Below, piece by piece: positions 1 through 9,689 of a DNA stretch of 64,000 nucleotides. The stretch spans positions 7,586,129 to 7,650,128 of the forward strand of contig NC_079202.1 in NCBI RefSeq assembly GCF_026745355.1, in the 5' to 3' direction. A model generated the notes under the pieces. The model did no database searches, had not been told where the DNA came from, and saw nothing but the letters and a program-made list of their open reading frames with translations. The DNA is from Beta vulgaris subsp. vulgaris (Eukaryota > Streptophyta > Magnoliopsida > Caryophyllales > Amaranthaceae). The position numbers were made by a program, and so were the translations under genes. Within the stretch, counting starts at the first letter, position 1, and every line of letters starts with the position of its first letter.

Positions 1-1035
1 AGATTAATTGTCAATTTATCACTTCCCTTCCAAAAAAATTGTCAATTTGTCACTAGTTATGAGACTTCTGACTGCAAGTTATAAACTTATGATCTTTTCA
101 TCCTTCATGAGTATTTTCTGTTGTAAAAACTTATGTAGCCCATTTATATTTGGTTATGTTTAGAAATTACAATATTTTTTTTCTTAATACTTATGCTCAA
201 AAAAAATGGACACTCTATTTAAAGACGAAGAAGGTATATTTTAACTGTTGTCAACCTTTTTCCTGCTAAATCCATAGGCTCAGTTTTTATGTTACCAACT
301 ATTAAAGTTAAACATGATTGATGTAATTATGACTAACTTTAAGTTAACTATACAAGCTATATCAAATGACTTATAATCGTAAACCAAAATAGCTGAAAAT
401 TGGTATTCAAACGAGCCTTTAACCAACTTCATTTTTCACTTGCAACGAAATATGGTTTCTCATCTCACATCCAAAAAGTAAAGACAAAAAGTAAACTCCA
501 AAATGAAAACACAAGGGTAAAAGTTATGCAAGCAAATTAAAGGCACAGGCAGCAGTAGGACACTAATATCTTCCCAGGGAAGATGAAAGTTCCTATCGTT
601 AATATAGTGCCTAGATAACTAAAACAAGGCAATTCAAAGCAAAACCACTAAATTTAACACCCATATGTATCCAGCAACATTAGACTAAAACATTTCAAAC
701 AATTATCGATCAAACTCCATTAATTCCCCCATAAGATATTGCCTTTGTATAAATGCAACTCCAACTCCGAAATTAAGATCTATCCATATTGACCCATAAG
801 ATATTGCCTTTGTAAGCATCAGGCATAATAATTCATATATCTCGCATAAATCCAGAATACTTGATGCATCTGAAGTATAATTAGACATAAAACGCATAAT
901 TCATTCATTTGATAGATAAGATTTTACATCATCAAAGTTACCAAAACACAACACTTCATTCCAGAATTCCAATTACATCCAACATTCTAAATCCCCAAAA
1001 TTACAACATCAAAATTCCAAAATTAAACCTAACAA
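1..1035. other. AT-rich intergenic DNA, no gene seen
   Basis: No open frame here has recognisable protein similarity, and I see no clear transposon ends or tandem repeats. A short phrase (cataagatattgcctttgta) occurs twice, near 730 and 797. It is best read as non-coding flank of the histone H3 pseudogene. Confidence 0.5.
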
Positions 1036-1404
1036 TTAAGCTCGTTCTCCTCGAATCCGCCTAGCAAGTTGAATATCTTTAGGCATAATCGTAACTCTCT
1101 TAGCATGAATACCGCACAAATCAGTATCCTCAAACAATCCAACAAGATAAGCTTCTTGAAAAGCAGCAACAGCAGAGCTCTGAAATCGAAGATCACTTTT
1201 AAATTCTTGCGCAATTTATTCTCTCACGAACCTCTGAAATGGAAGCTTTCTGATAAGAAGATGCCACAGTTCCTGGCCGGAATCTATGGGGTTTCTTCAC
1301 TCATCCGGTCGCCGAAGCTGATTTTCGAGCAGCTTTTGTTGCTAGTTGCTTTCTCGACGCTTTTCCTCGGTTAATTATCGCGTTGTTTGCTTTGTTCCCG
1401 CCAT
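1036..1404 (-). pseudogene. Histone H3 (H3.1-like) pseudogene
   Basis: Read on the minus strand in more than one frame, this stretch gives nearly a whole histone H3. It starts MAGTKQTTR, then [66 protein letters not shown], and ends [13 protein letters not shown]. Histone H3 packages DNA in nucleosomes. Ala at the position of residue 31, Phe at 41 and Ser/Ala at 87/90 match plant H3.1 rather than H3.3. The copy is dead: the Lys9 codon is TAA, frameshifts follow within about 15 codons, roughly a dozen codons are missing before LLIRK, another stop follows VRE, and three residues are missing before AYLVG. Arg2 is Gly. There is no intron, which fits either a retrocopy or decay of an intronless H3.1 gene. 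The family call is very secure. Confidence 0.92.
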
Positions 1405-3343
1405 TGTTGTAAAGTTTAAGCTTTTTTGGGAGGTTTTGATTTTATTTTTTTTGCGGTGGGATGTTTTAGAGTTTTGAAGAGATGGAGAAGTTAGTGTAAT
1501 AGGAGGAGGTTTTATGGAGAGTATTTGGATGGAAAAAAGTGGGCGGGAAATCCAAAATTTTTGAGGTGTTTTCGTGTTTGAGATGGACAACTAGGATCAC
1601 TAGATGAGAGATATTATCTATGGTTCACAGTTGCTCTATGATGAAGACATGGATTCCAATCCGTGTATGTGTATATATGACCAATAGGAATTGAGCTTTG
1701 TTTTTCTTGAAAAAATTAGTAGTAGTAATTAAAATTTTCATCATTTATCTCATTTATTTAACCAATATTTGCTCGTGTCAAATATTTACCGGTAAATTAA
1801 TTAGGGAATAACAAAGATCCATATAATTAAACAAATAAATCAATTATATAAATATATACTTGAAATTTTTATTAAATCTGTACAAATTAATGAGTGGAAA
1901 TGTTAATCGGTAAATAGTTATACTAGTTGTTATGTTGCTTATGGTCATTGTTATAAAACTATATTTATTGGAATATTACTTATACAACTATTACATACTC
2001 AGTTAAACATTTACGTGAACTATATTATAACGATATACTTATATTGATGCTTGATTGTATCTATGAGGTTTAAGCCACTAGAGGAGATTAGGAGAGTAAA
2101 ATCTGAAAGAGGCAAAAAAACGGGGGGGGGGTGTTTAAAAAAGGGTTTATATAGTAGGGAAGTCGAGTTACATTTTAGGTCTAATCTGAACCGTTGGATT
2201 TTGAGCGTGAATGGCTGAGATTTTAGAGAGTTGATTTTAGATTTCTAATTTTAAAGATTACATAATTGAATGGCTCGAATTTAATATTGTCTAAACAAGA
2301 TCATTAATGTAAAAACTATTATGAATGATGTTTACTAAGTGTTTTAATAATTCCTACTTACTTTAGAAGTTCAATGAATAATGATGTATTGATGTGAGAC
2401 ACTGAAAGTATAAATTGTTAAGTGTTAAGTATGAAATACATGAATGTGTGATTATTTAAGTAATTAAATAAACGGATTTCTAGTATGCTTTGATTATTGT
2501 TAAAACCGTGTAATAACATCGATGATCAATCGTATGATCATTTAATTTGATGGTTTTGACTTTTGATTAATGTCGAAGACAATCAATCTTATGATCATTT
2601 CATTAATTAATTTATGCCAATATTATGAACCTTAACTTGACGAAATTCGATCATGTTCATCCTCTACTAACATAGTGTTTGATTATGTATTATTTTCATA
2701 TGACATATTGACATATTCGATTAAGTGATAAGTGATTAACGTTGATCATTGTTACTTCATTACTTGTTGAGTTGTTCAACGAACGATGAAACTCTAACTC
2801 TTTTTGTTGCTATATAGTGACTGATTCAGACTTGAGAGTGAGTAAGTCACTAACTAACAAAATGTTTAAGTTTAATAGTCTATTAACCCTAACACTATAA
2901 GTCTATATTCAATAATCCTTATGGTTGTTAGTTGTTACTTGTTACTTGTTAGATGTTAGTTGTTACTTGTTACTTGAATACGTATGCAATCATGAATAAG
3001 AATAACTAAATAAGTGAATAACCAATAGGCGATACTTAGGCAATAGGCCAATTACCAATAGTCAATAATGGTGAATGGCCCAATAATATAAGTATAACTT
3101 ACAAGTCTTACTTTAGTAACATTTCAAATTAGTAATATAAGTATCAAACTATTAATGATTGAATGTATTGTTAAAAATTTCACAATGACTCAATCACAAT
3201 TCACAATATCAGTATAATTACTATATATACCACTATAAAGTATAATGACTATAATCTATACCACAATATCATAATATCACATGTTATAAGTTTATAATGA
3301 TCTCGACCGAAATCAATACGCCACGCGGCCACGGCGCTGCCGG
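1405..3343. other. AT-rich intergenic DNA with short simple repeats
   Basis: No gene is visible. A nine-base G run lies near 2122-2130, and TTGTTACTTGTTA-type short repeats near 2930-2980. The AT content is high and all reading frames are short. Confidence 0.5.
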
Positions 3344-3369
3344 TTTGATATCTAGTCGTTCCAAGAACC

Positions 3370-4203
3370 AAGTCCTACCGAGATCCGATTTATGCCGACC
3401 TAAGTCAAAATCCGATTTATTCTGACCCAAGTCATTCCGATAGTCGATTTCTTGAATACTCAATTAATTCTGAAGGTCGATTTATTCTGACCCAATTCAT
3501 TCCGATCTCGATTTCTTCCAACCCAAGTAATTTCGGAAGCCGCATTATTCCGACCCAAGTTATTTCGATATCGATTTCTTCTGACCCAAGTAACCCGAAA
3601 GCCGATTTCTTCCGACCCAAGTAATTCCGAAAGCCGCATTACTCCGACCCAAGTTATTCCGATATCGATTTCTTCCGACCCAAGTAACCCGAAGGCCGAT
3701 TTCTTCCGACCCAAGTAACCCGAAAGCCGATTTCTTCCGACCCAAGTAATTCCGAAAGCCGAATTATTCCGACCTAAGTTATTCCGATATAGATTTCTTC
3801 CGACCCAAGTAACCCGAAAGACGATTTCTTCCGACCCAAGTCATTTCGAAACCCGATTTCTTCCGACCCAAGTAATTCCGGAAGCCGATTTCTTCCGACC
3901 CAAGTAATTCCGAAAGCCGATTTCTTCCGACCCAAGTAATTCCGAAAGCCGATTTGGACCGACTTAACCTTATTCCATTCCGACCCAAATTCACCCAACC
4001 CAGATACCGGTCGACCCAGTCTCACCCGACCCAATTCCGACCCAGTTCAGAGATCCCATCACCCAGTTTCACCCGACCCAAGTTCACCCGACCCACCCAG
4101 TTCCGACCCATGACACACTGTCACCCAGATTATTCCGACCCAAATCATTCCGACCCAGCTTGGGTCAACCCAAACCCAGCCAGTGACCCAGATTGACACC
4201 TCT
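3370..4203. repeat. 31-32 bp minisatellite forming the end of a transposon-like sequence
   Basis: From about 3370 to 3958 a unit close to CGATTTCTTCCGACCCAAG plus TAATTCCGAAAGC repeats head to tail, with 31-32 bp spacing and single-base variants. From 3959 to 4203 it decays into scattered GACCCA motifs and finishes with GACACCTCTA, directly against a TA microsatellite. The same finish occurs at about 14366-14375 after another GGGTCGG-rich stretch. Variable GGGTC-type subterminal repeats ending in a fixed terminus are typical of hAT-like DNA transposons. That class assignment is an inference, because the opposite end was not found. The minus-strand frames through it (repeats of GRKKSAFG type) are translation of the repeat, not genes. 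Confidence 0.8.
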
Positions 4204-4260
4204 ATATATATGTATATATATATATATATGTATATATATATGTATATGTATATGTATATA

Positions 4261-4295
<35 letters not shown>

Positions 4296-4448
4296 ATATA
4301 TGTATATGTATATATATATGTATATGTATATGTATATGTATATATATATGTATATGTATATGTATATATATATGTATATGTATATATATATCTATATGTA
4401 TATATATATGTATATGTATATATATATCTATATGTATATATGTATATG

Positions 4449-4511
<63 letters not shown>

Positions 4512-4518
4512 GTATATG

Positions 4519-4565
<47 letters not shown>

Positions 4566-4577
4566 GTATATATATAT
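4201..4577. repeat. TA / TATATG microsatellite
   Basis: About 380 bases of alternating TA with regularly interspersed TATATG and occasional TATATC. All reading frames through it are low-complexity (YIYM, ICIC) and not coding. It abuts the left end of the element starting at 4578. Confidence 0.97.
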
Positions 4578-4974
4578 AGGAATAGGATCTTGTGAAAACA
4601 CCCATTAAAATGAAAACTGAAAACAGAAGATTTGGAGCGTTAGATTATAATCGAATGGTTCTCGCGTACTCTCTCACTTGAGTAACATTTGCATCTCTAC
4701 TTCTCTCTTTATTCCTCTGCTCTTCTACTGATACATCCCAAAACAATCCTCAACACCCTCAAACTAACTGACTCAATCTTCAACTTATCAAACCCACTCC
4801 ATTCTATAAGCTCCAAGCCTCCAACGTCTCCAACACAGGACACCCACACAAAACCCCTAGAAATCATCTCCTCATCCAATTCAATTTTTGTTATACTCAG
4901 TAACTTCAAACAATTCCAATTATATAATCCTTCAGGAGAAAATCTACATAAACAAGTAACCAATTCCACCAAAT

Positions 4975-5085
4975 TCGCATCATCGTCGCTGCTTCTTCGA
5001 CGTAGAGGTGAGAGAGAATGTGAGCGAGTGCTAAATCGGGCAACTCAGTGAGTCGATGAGGAGCGATTTTCAGGCGTTTACCTCG
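4975..5085 (-). pseudogene. F-box-like protein fragment inside the TA-targeting element
   Basis: A minus-strand open frame (5265 to 4906) contains GKRLKIAPHRLTELPDLAL followed by AHILSHLYVEEA. This resembles the start of plant F-box proteins: a basic lead-in, then an L-P-D-x-x-L-x-x-I-L-S-x-L pattern. Such proteins link substrates to SCF ubiquitin ligases. Only the first part of the domain is recognisable, and the sequence after EEAATM no longer fits. It lies between the element's inverted ends, so a captured gene fragment is the simplest reading. No promoter or splice structure is evident. Recognition rests on about 30 residues, so a chance match cannot be excluded. Confidence 0.45.
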
Positions 5086-5819
5086 CGCGAGTTCATGATC
5101 GCCGGCTAATTCGCCGGAAAGTTCATCCTCAGGTATTTGTTCGTCGACTACCATGAGAATAGTGGGGAGGAGTTCGTCGGAGGTGTTTTTGGAAAACAAA
5201 ATATTCCATCTAATATGCACAAAACTGAAAAATTTTCTAAGTAATTGGGCGAAACTATAGAACAAACTTGCAAAACTTTATTTTAAGCTAAGAAAATATA
5301 GTATTCAACATAAAGTTGGCCGAATTTGATTTTCTGATGACATTGATTATGACATATGGGATGACCAACTATTTCCAAGGGGATATTTACTGGAAGATGC
5401 TACTCTTTCGAATTTCAAGTATTTTGCTGACCTTCTTTGACGTAGGGAGGGTGAGAGGAGAGAGAAAGGTGTGGCCGCCATTTTTATCTGTTATGTTCTT
5501 TTATTTAGGTTTTTATTTTAGAGTTTTTTTTGTGTGTGTGTGTTTGTTTAATTAGAGGAGAATAGTATTAATCAATTATGTGTTGGTTTGTTTGTTCATG
5601 TGTTCGCAATTTTGGTGGAAATGGAATGATTTTGTGTTTTGGTGTTCATTTGTTTATGGATGTAAGAACATGGAGATGGAGTTCGGGAAGCACCCGGACA
5701 ATGAAATTGGAAAACAATATACTAAACATCTGCAACATCAAGTGTCAAGTTTTTGTAATTGGAAAATAATATGGCACTAAAACTTTCCAGCAATAGTTGG
5801 AAGGAGAGTGTTGTTTTAC

Positions 5820-6190
5820 AAAAATTAACCCTTGAACTATAAAATCACCCTTAGATGTGGAGGGATTAATTTTTAAGGGTTAATTTCAAGGGCACTAAAA
5901 ATTTACAATTAGATGTGGAAGAAGTTACTCTTATAGCATATAAAGTTACCCTAAAAGTGCTAAAAGTTACCCTTGAAATATATATAAAATCACCCTAAAA
6001 TTGCTAAAAGTTACCCTAAAAATTGTAAAAGTTACCCTAAAAGTGGTAATAGTTACTCTTATAATAAATAAAGTTATCCTTGAAATATATAGAACTACCC
6101 TTAATATAATAAAGTTACCTCAAAACTGGAAAAAGTTACCCTAAAAGTGTTAAAAGTTACCCTAAAGGGGTTAAAAGTTACCCTGGTTTT
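5820..6190. repeat. Tandem AAAGTTACCCTAAAAGTG-type repeat in element copy 1
   Basis: Around fifteen imperfect copies of a 17-27 bp unit (AAAGTTACCCTAAAAGTG and variants such as AAGTTACCCTTGAAATATAT) lie next to the right inverted end. Units in the same and opposite orientation recur in the element at 6803-7692. They are therefore subterminal repeats of the family, not a host feature. Confidence 0.85.
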
Positions 6191-6241
6191 CAGTTTTCAG
6201 ATTAAGAGGTTTTTTCAGCGGATCCTACCCCTATATATATA

Positions 6242-6745
6242 CTAGTTGCATATGCACGCGATGCGTGCGTCGACGATCTTATGTAGTTATATACAAATGG
6301 ACATGTTTTTTATCTAAATTATTTTGATAGTGATGTAAATTATTGAGTTTCTTTTGTAGATATTTTTTTTAAAAAAATTAAAGGTAAATGATTTTTAACT
6401 ATTCAATACCGTCACTGTAAAATTGGTCGATGATATAATAATTTTCTTTTCAAGGACTTTAGTATAGTTCTTTAACAATTATAGATGTTAATAAACCATA
6501 TTGTTTGAACTTTGTAAATACGAAATATTATTTTATCATGATATGTTGCTAAATATTTTTGGTTGAAGATTCTAATTGATTTTGTCAATCTAGTTTGTTA
6601 AGTTATTAATGGTATTGCATATTCCACTCATATGTCAAGTTTTATTGATTCACATTTTTCATTTTTTTATAAAAAGAAAAATATTTTTTTAATTATTAAA
6701 GGCTATTTTAGTCACTTCAAAAAAGGACACCACACCTCCTCCCTT
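6242..6745 (-). mobile_element. Helitron-like non-autonomous element (candidate)
   Basis: On the minus strand the sequence finishes with a perfect 6 bp hairpin (GCACGC, loop ATC, GCGTGC; plus-strand 6254-6268), nine bases, then CTAG followed by T. That is the standard Helitron 3' end: hairpin, CTRR, host T. The other end (about 6700-6745) contains GGACACCACACCTCCTCCC and runs into TA repeats. A related phrase closes the Helitron-5'-like ends at 56335 and 56903. The TC start itself is not preserved here, apparently eroded by microsatellite expansion. No helicase gene is present, so it is non-autonomous. Confidence 0.5.
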
Positions 6746-6747
6746 GG

Positions 6748-6748
<1 letters not shown>

Positions 6749-6802
<54 letters not shown>
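6749..6802. repeat. TA microsatellite
   Basis: About 54 bases of uninterrupted TA separate the Helitron-like sequence from the left end of the second TA-targeting element. Confidence 0.95.
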
Positions 6803-6811
<9 letters not shown>

Positions 6812-7692
6812 TCCGCTGAAAACAGCTTTTAATCTGAAAACTGAAAAAAGGTAACTTTTAAGCCCTTTGGGGTAACTTTTAACACTTTTAGGGTAACTTT
6901 TGTCAGTTTTAGGGTAACTTTATTATATTTGTAGTTCTATATATTTCAAGGGTAACTTTATTTATTATAAGAGTAACTATTACCACTTTTAGGGTAACTT
7001 TTACCATTAATAGGACAACTTTTTAGATTTTAAGGGTAACTTATTTTAACTTTGATTATAGTTAAACCTATGAAGGATTCGAACCTACATCGTTGTGTCT
7101 TACACAATGTTTTGCCAATTGAGCTAATAGGTTGTATGAATTTCGCCAAATATATGTTAGTGAGAGGGGGTAACAAAGAGCTTTAATACAGCAACTAATA
7201 ACAATTTTTGGAAACTAATAAAAACAGAGTATGCTACACCATAATGAACAAGATAAAAATAACAGAGAGAACACCAAAAGTAAAAAGTAGACAATACCAT
7301 ATGAAACGAAAGATTAGGAAAATTAAAATTATCAGTTTTACATCAGAGAAAGCAACAACATCCAAGTAATGTAACCATAAGATTTCATAAACACGCAATA
7401 TAAAGTTACCCTAAAAGTGCATAAAGTTACCCTTGAAATATATATGAAATTACCCTAAAATTGCTAAAAGTTAGCCTAAAAACGGTAAAAATTATCCTAA
7501 AAGTGGTAATATTTAGTCTTATAATAAATAAAGTTATCCTTCAAATATATACAACTACCTTTAATATAATAAAGTTACCCCAAAACTGGCAAAAGTTATC
7601 CTAAAAGTGTTAAAAGTTACCCTAAAGGGGTTAAAAGTTACCCTTGTTTTCAGTTTTCAGCCTAAAGATAGTTTTCACGAGATCTCATTCCT
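6803..7692. mobile_element. Non-autonomous DNA element inserted in a TA microsatellite (copy 2)
   Basis: The left end AGGGTAGGATCCGCTGAAAA and the reverse-complemented right end AGGAATGAGATCTCGTGAAA match the two ends of the 4578-6232 element. Both sides are pure TA repeats (6749-6802 and 7696-7752). The left subterminal zone (6847-7045) carries GGTAACTTTTA units and the right zone (7400-7650) the complementary AAAGTTACCCTAAAAG units. The element therefore has long, imperfect, internally repetitive inverted arms around a unique core that includes a tRNA-like sequence. No coding capacity is seen. Confidence 0.78.
7065..7133 (-). pseudogene. tRNA-like sequence (degenerate)
   Basis: The 69-base minus-strand sequence starts AACCTATTAGCTCAATTGGC and ends GGTTCGAATCCTTCATAGGTT (written in two halves here). 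It has a perfect 7 bp acceptor stem (AACCTAT/ATAGGTT), a box-A-like D arm, a short anticodon-like stem (TTGTG/CACAA) and a T loop TTCGAAT. The D stem does not close, the T stem has a mismatch and the anticodon loop is not standard. I read it as a tRNA relic or the head of a tRNA-derived element carried inside the transposon, not a working tRNA gene. Confidence 0.5.
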
Positions 7693-7693
7693 A

Positions 7694-7695
<2 letters not shown>

Positions 7696-7752
<57 letters not shown>
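7696..7752. repeat. TA microsatellite
   Basis: Pure TA repeat flanking the right end of the second TA-targeting element. Confidence 0.95.
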
Positions 7753-7754
<2 letters not shown>

Positions 7755-8289
7755 AATTTTTCCTATCTCTTGACATTTAAACACGTTATTTCTAATTCTC
7801 ATTAATTTCGATATCAACATTCACAAATGAAAATCACCTTTCCTGCCAATTTAATTTGCTTTCCTCATTTCATTGTAGTTTCTTTATCCTCATTCCAATT
7901 CTTTTTAGGCAACATGTATATGAAGCTCTAGAATATTGACAGACCATTTGACAGGCACTGAAGTTGACGAATTATTTAATGTTAGTGGCAACTCTCATAC
8001 TACTATATCCATGGTAGTTTCATGTTAGTAAAAAAAAAGTAGAAGTTGATGTTTCAAATATATATATGTTGAGATTAATGAAGCTATATTTTACATAATA
8101 ATATAATATATCAGTATTAATTTAAAAGTGTTTGTCAAAGTATACAAATGGGGCAAATGTCAAAGCAAAAAGTATTTCCAAATGGAGGTACTCCAAGGAA
8201 GTAGTTTACTTGAAGATAAAAGCAGTATTGTTGTGATCAATTATTAAGGGCTGAAATTAAGAATATCATTCTGTCGCCAAATTCAGTCA
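7753..8289. other. AT-rich intergenic DNA
   Basis: No gene, repeat array or transposon end recognised. Confidence 0.45.
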
Positions 8290-8639
8290 TGTTAGTTGTG
8301 AGGGGTTAAAGTTAGAAGTTGGAAATTTAAGAAGCCTGTTAGCTTTTATTTTGTAGATTAGTTAGCATTTGGTTGTATGAATGAAACCACATTTCTGTAA
8401 CAGTTCTAATAATTTGTTTGAATTCAGGGAATAATAATGGTGTGAATTCAAAACCATTAGGAAATTGAGTATAATTGTAGTCAACTTTTTGATGAAAATA
8501 AAGATTTTAATCGAGATAAAAGTAGGATCGGCAATGAATAATTCCTCTTCTCACAATTCTCTCTCTTTTCTTTATTCTTCTGAAAATTCTTCCCTTCTAT
8601 TCTATCATTTCCTTTGTTGGTAGTGAGCCTCCAACAACA
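8290..8639 (+). mobile_element. Degenerate LTR followed by a Met-tRNA primer-site relic
   Basis: The segment starts TGTTAGTTGTGAGGGG, ends CAACAACA and is followed at once by TTGGTATTAGGGC. That follower resembles the TTGGTATCAGAGC primer-binding site complementary to initiator tRNA-Met used by many plant Copia elements. The TG...CA limits and a length of about 350 bp fit an LTR. No second LTR or polyprotein was found downstream, so this is a fragment. The call rests on the primer-site resemblance and the limits only. Confidence 0.45.
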
Positions 8640-9689
8640 TTGGTATTAGGGCAAATTTCTTTCCTCAAACAATTCTTGTCCCAACATCAAACAAGTTAAA
8701 TCTTGTTAATGTAGATGCACACTACTTGTTTGCGAAATTTACTGAAACAAAATATGAGTTTGTAACTTCATTTGAGTCAATTTTTATGGGTAATTAAAAC
8801 TAAGTTGACCCAACACGACAACTGGATCCGAACCTAATATGAAATAAGTGGATTAGGATTGGAAATTTTGACCCATTTAATTAAATGGGTTGACGCATTA
8901 ACCCATTTCATTAAACGGGTTAGGTTTAGGTTGACATTTCGGACCCAAAAATGACTTGATTTGAGCTTATCAACTTATACATATAGAAAGTTCTCAAAAA
9001 AAAAATATGTGCATAAATCTAAAATTTGGTTTTAAAAACTACAATGTCGCTAAAATTATCGGTAATAATTATTATAAGAACCTCTAATTTGCATATGTTC
9101 AAGTTTCAATTGTGAACTTAATTGCTCGTTTAGCTTTTTAAGAAAATAATCAATTATCAATTTAATAATAAGGAGAAAGTTTCCTTTGTTTCTCATGTAA
9201 TATTTTCGGCCATGTTGTTGCTTGGGAAGCGGGGATTACTTGTTCATCCATTATAAATAATACACGCCTAGCATCATTAAGAGCTAGAGTGAGTGTTGAG
9301 CAAAATTATTCGAGTGCGTTGCATTGAAAGCAGGTTGTCTAACCTAAAACACACAAATTGAGGTTATGTGCATCTCCTAATTGAGGTTAATGAGAGATCC
9401 TCTAGTTCTCGAATGAACAGTAGAGCCTATCCTTGTTACTTTGCTTAAAGATCACGAATTTATAGTTTCGATCACCTAAATTTATCTTTTCTAGCTTGGA
9501 CGTGAGTTAGTCACTTAGTTCACTGCTCTTAGCTTCAAGAAGTAGTAAACACATCAAATGATCTTAGGAAGATGGTAAGATATTTTCTATATGTAAGCAT
9601 TGTAATGCTAAGACTTATTGTGCGGAGGGAACCCAAGGTAATAATAACCAAAATAAAAACATTTAGAAAAGTTTGAAGCTTACTTTAAA
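8640..9689. other. Intergenic DNA with a GGGTTGACCC-rich palindromic patch
   Basis: Around 8865-8940 the sequence holds CCCATTTAATTAAATGGG, a near-perfect palindrome, and further TTAACCCATTT / AAACGGGTT pairs, which could fold on themselves. This looks like a transposon subterminal relic. No gene is visible. The last part (9640-9689) leads into the hAT transposase relic. Confidence 0.4.

Larger units (their letters stand above)
4578..6232. mobile_element. Non-autonomous DNA element inserted in a TA microsatellite (copy 1)
   Basis: The left end reads AGGAATAGGATCTTGTGAAA and the right end, reverse-complemented, AGGGGTAGGATCCGCTGAAA. Both continue into a shared motif close to ATGAAAACTGAAAAC. 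These imperfect inverted ends of about 50 bp face outward into TA repeats on both sides. The right third carries a tandem array of GTTACCCTAAAAG units. The left part holds unrelated sequence, including an F-box-like fragment on the minus strand. The layout resembles rice Micron MITEs, which are known to sit in TA microsatellites, but relationship to Micron is inferred only from this habit. No transposase is visible. The same ends occur on the element at 6803-7692. Confidence 0.75.

Noticed and set aside
1069..1374. Plus-strand open frame of 101 codons
   Set aside because: It is the complement of the histone H3 pseudogene, which explains the sequence far better.
4165..4608. Open frames of 128-146 codons on both strands (YIYM / ICIC / HIYI repeats)
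   Set aside because: Pure translation of a TA/TATATG microsatellite.
7065..7133. Functional tRNA gene
   Set aside because: The D stem does not close, the T stem is mismatched and the anticodon loop is abnormal.
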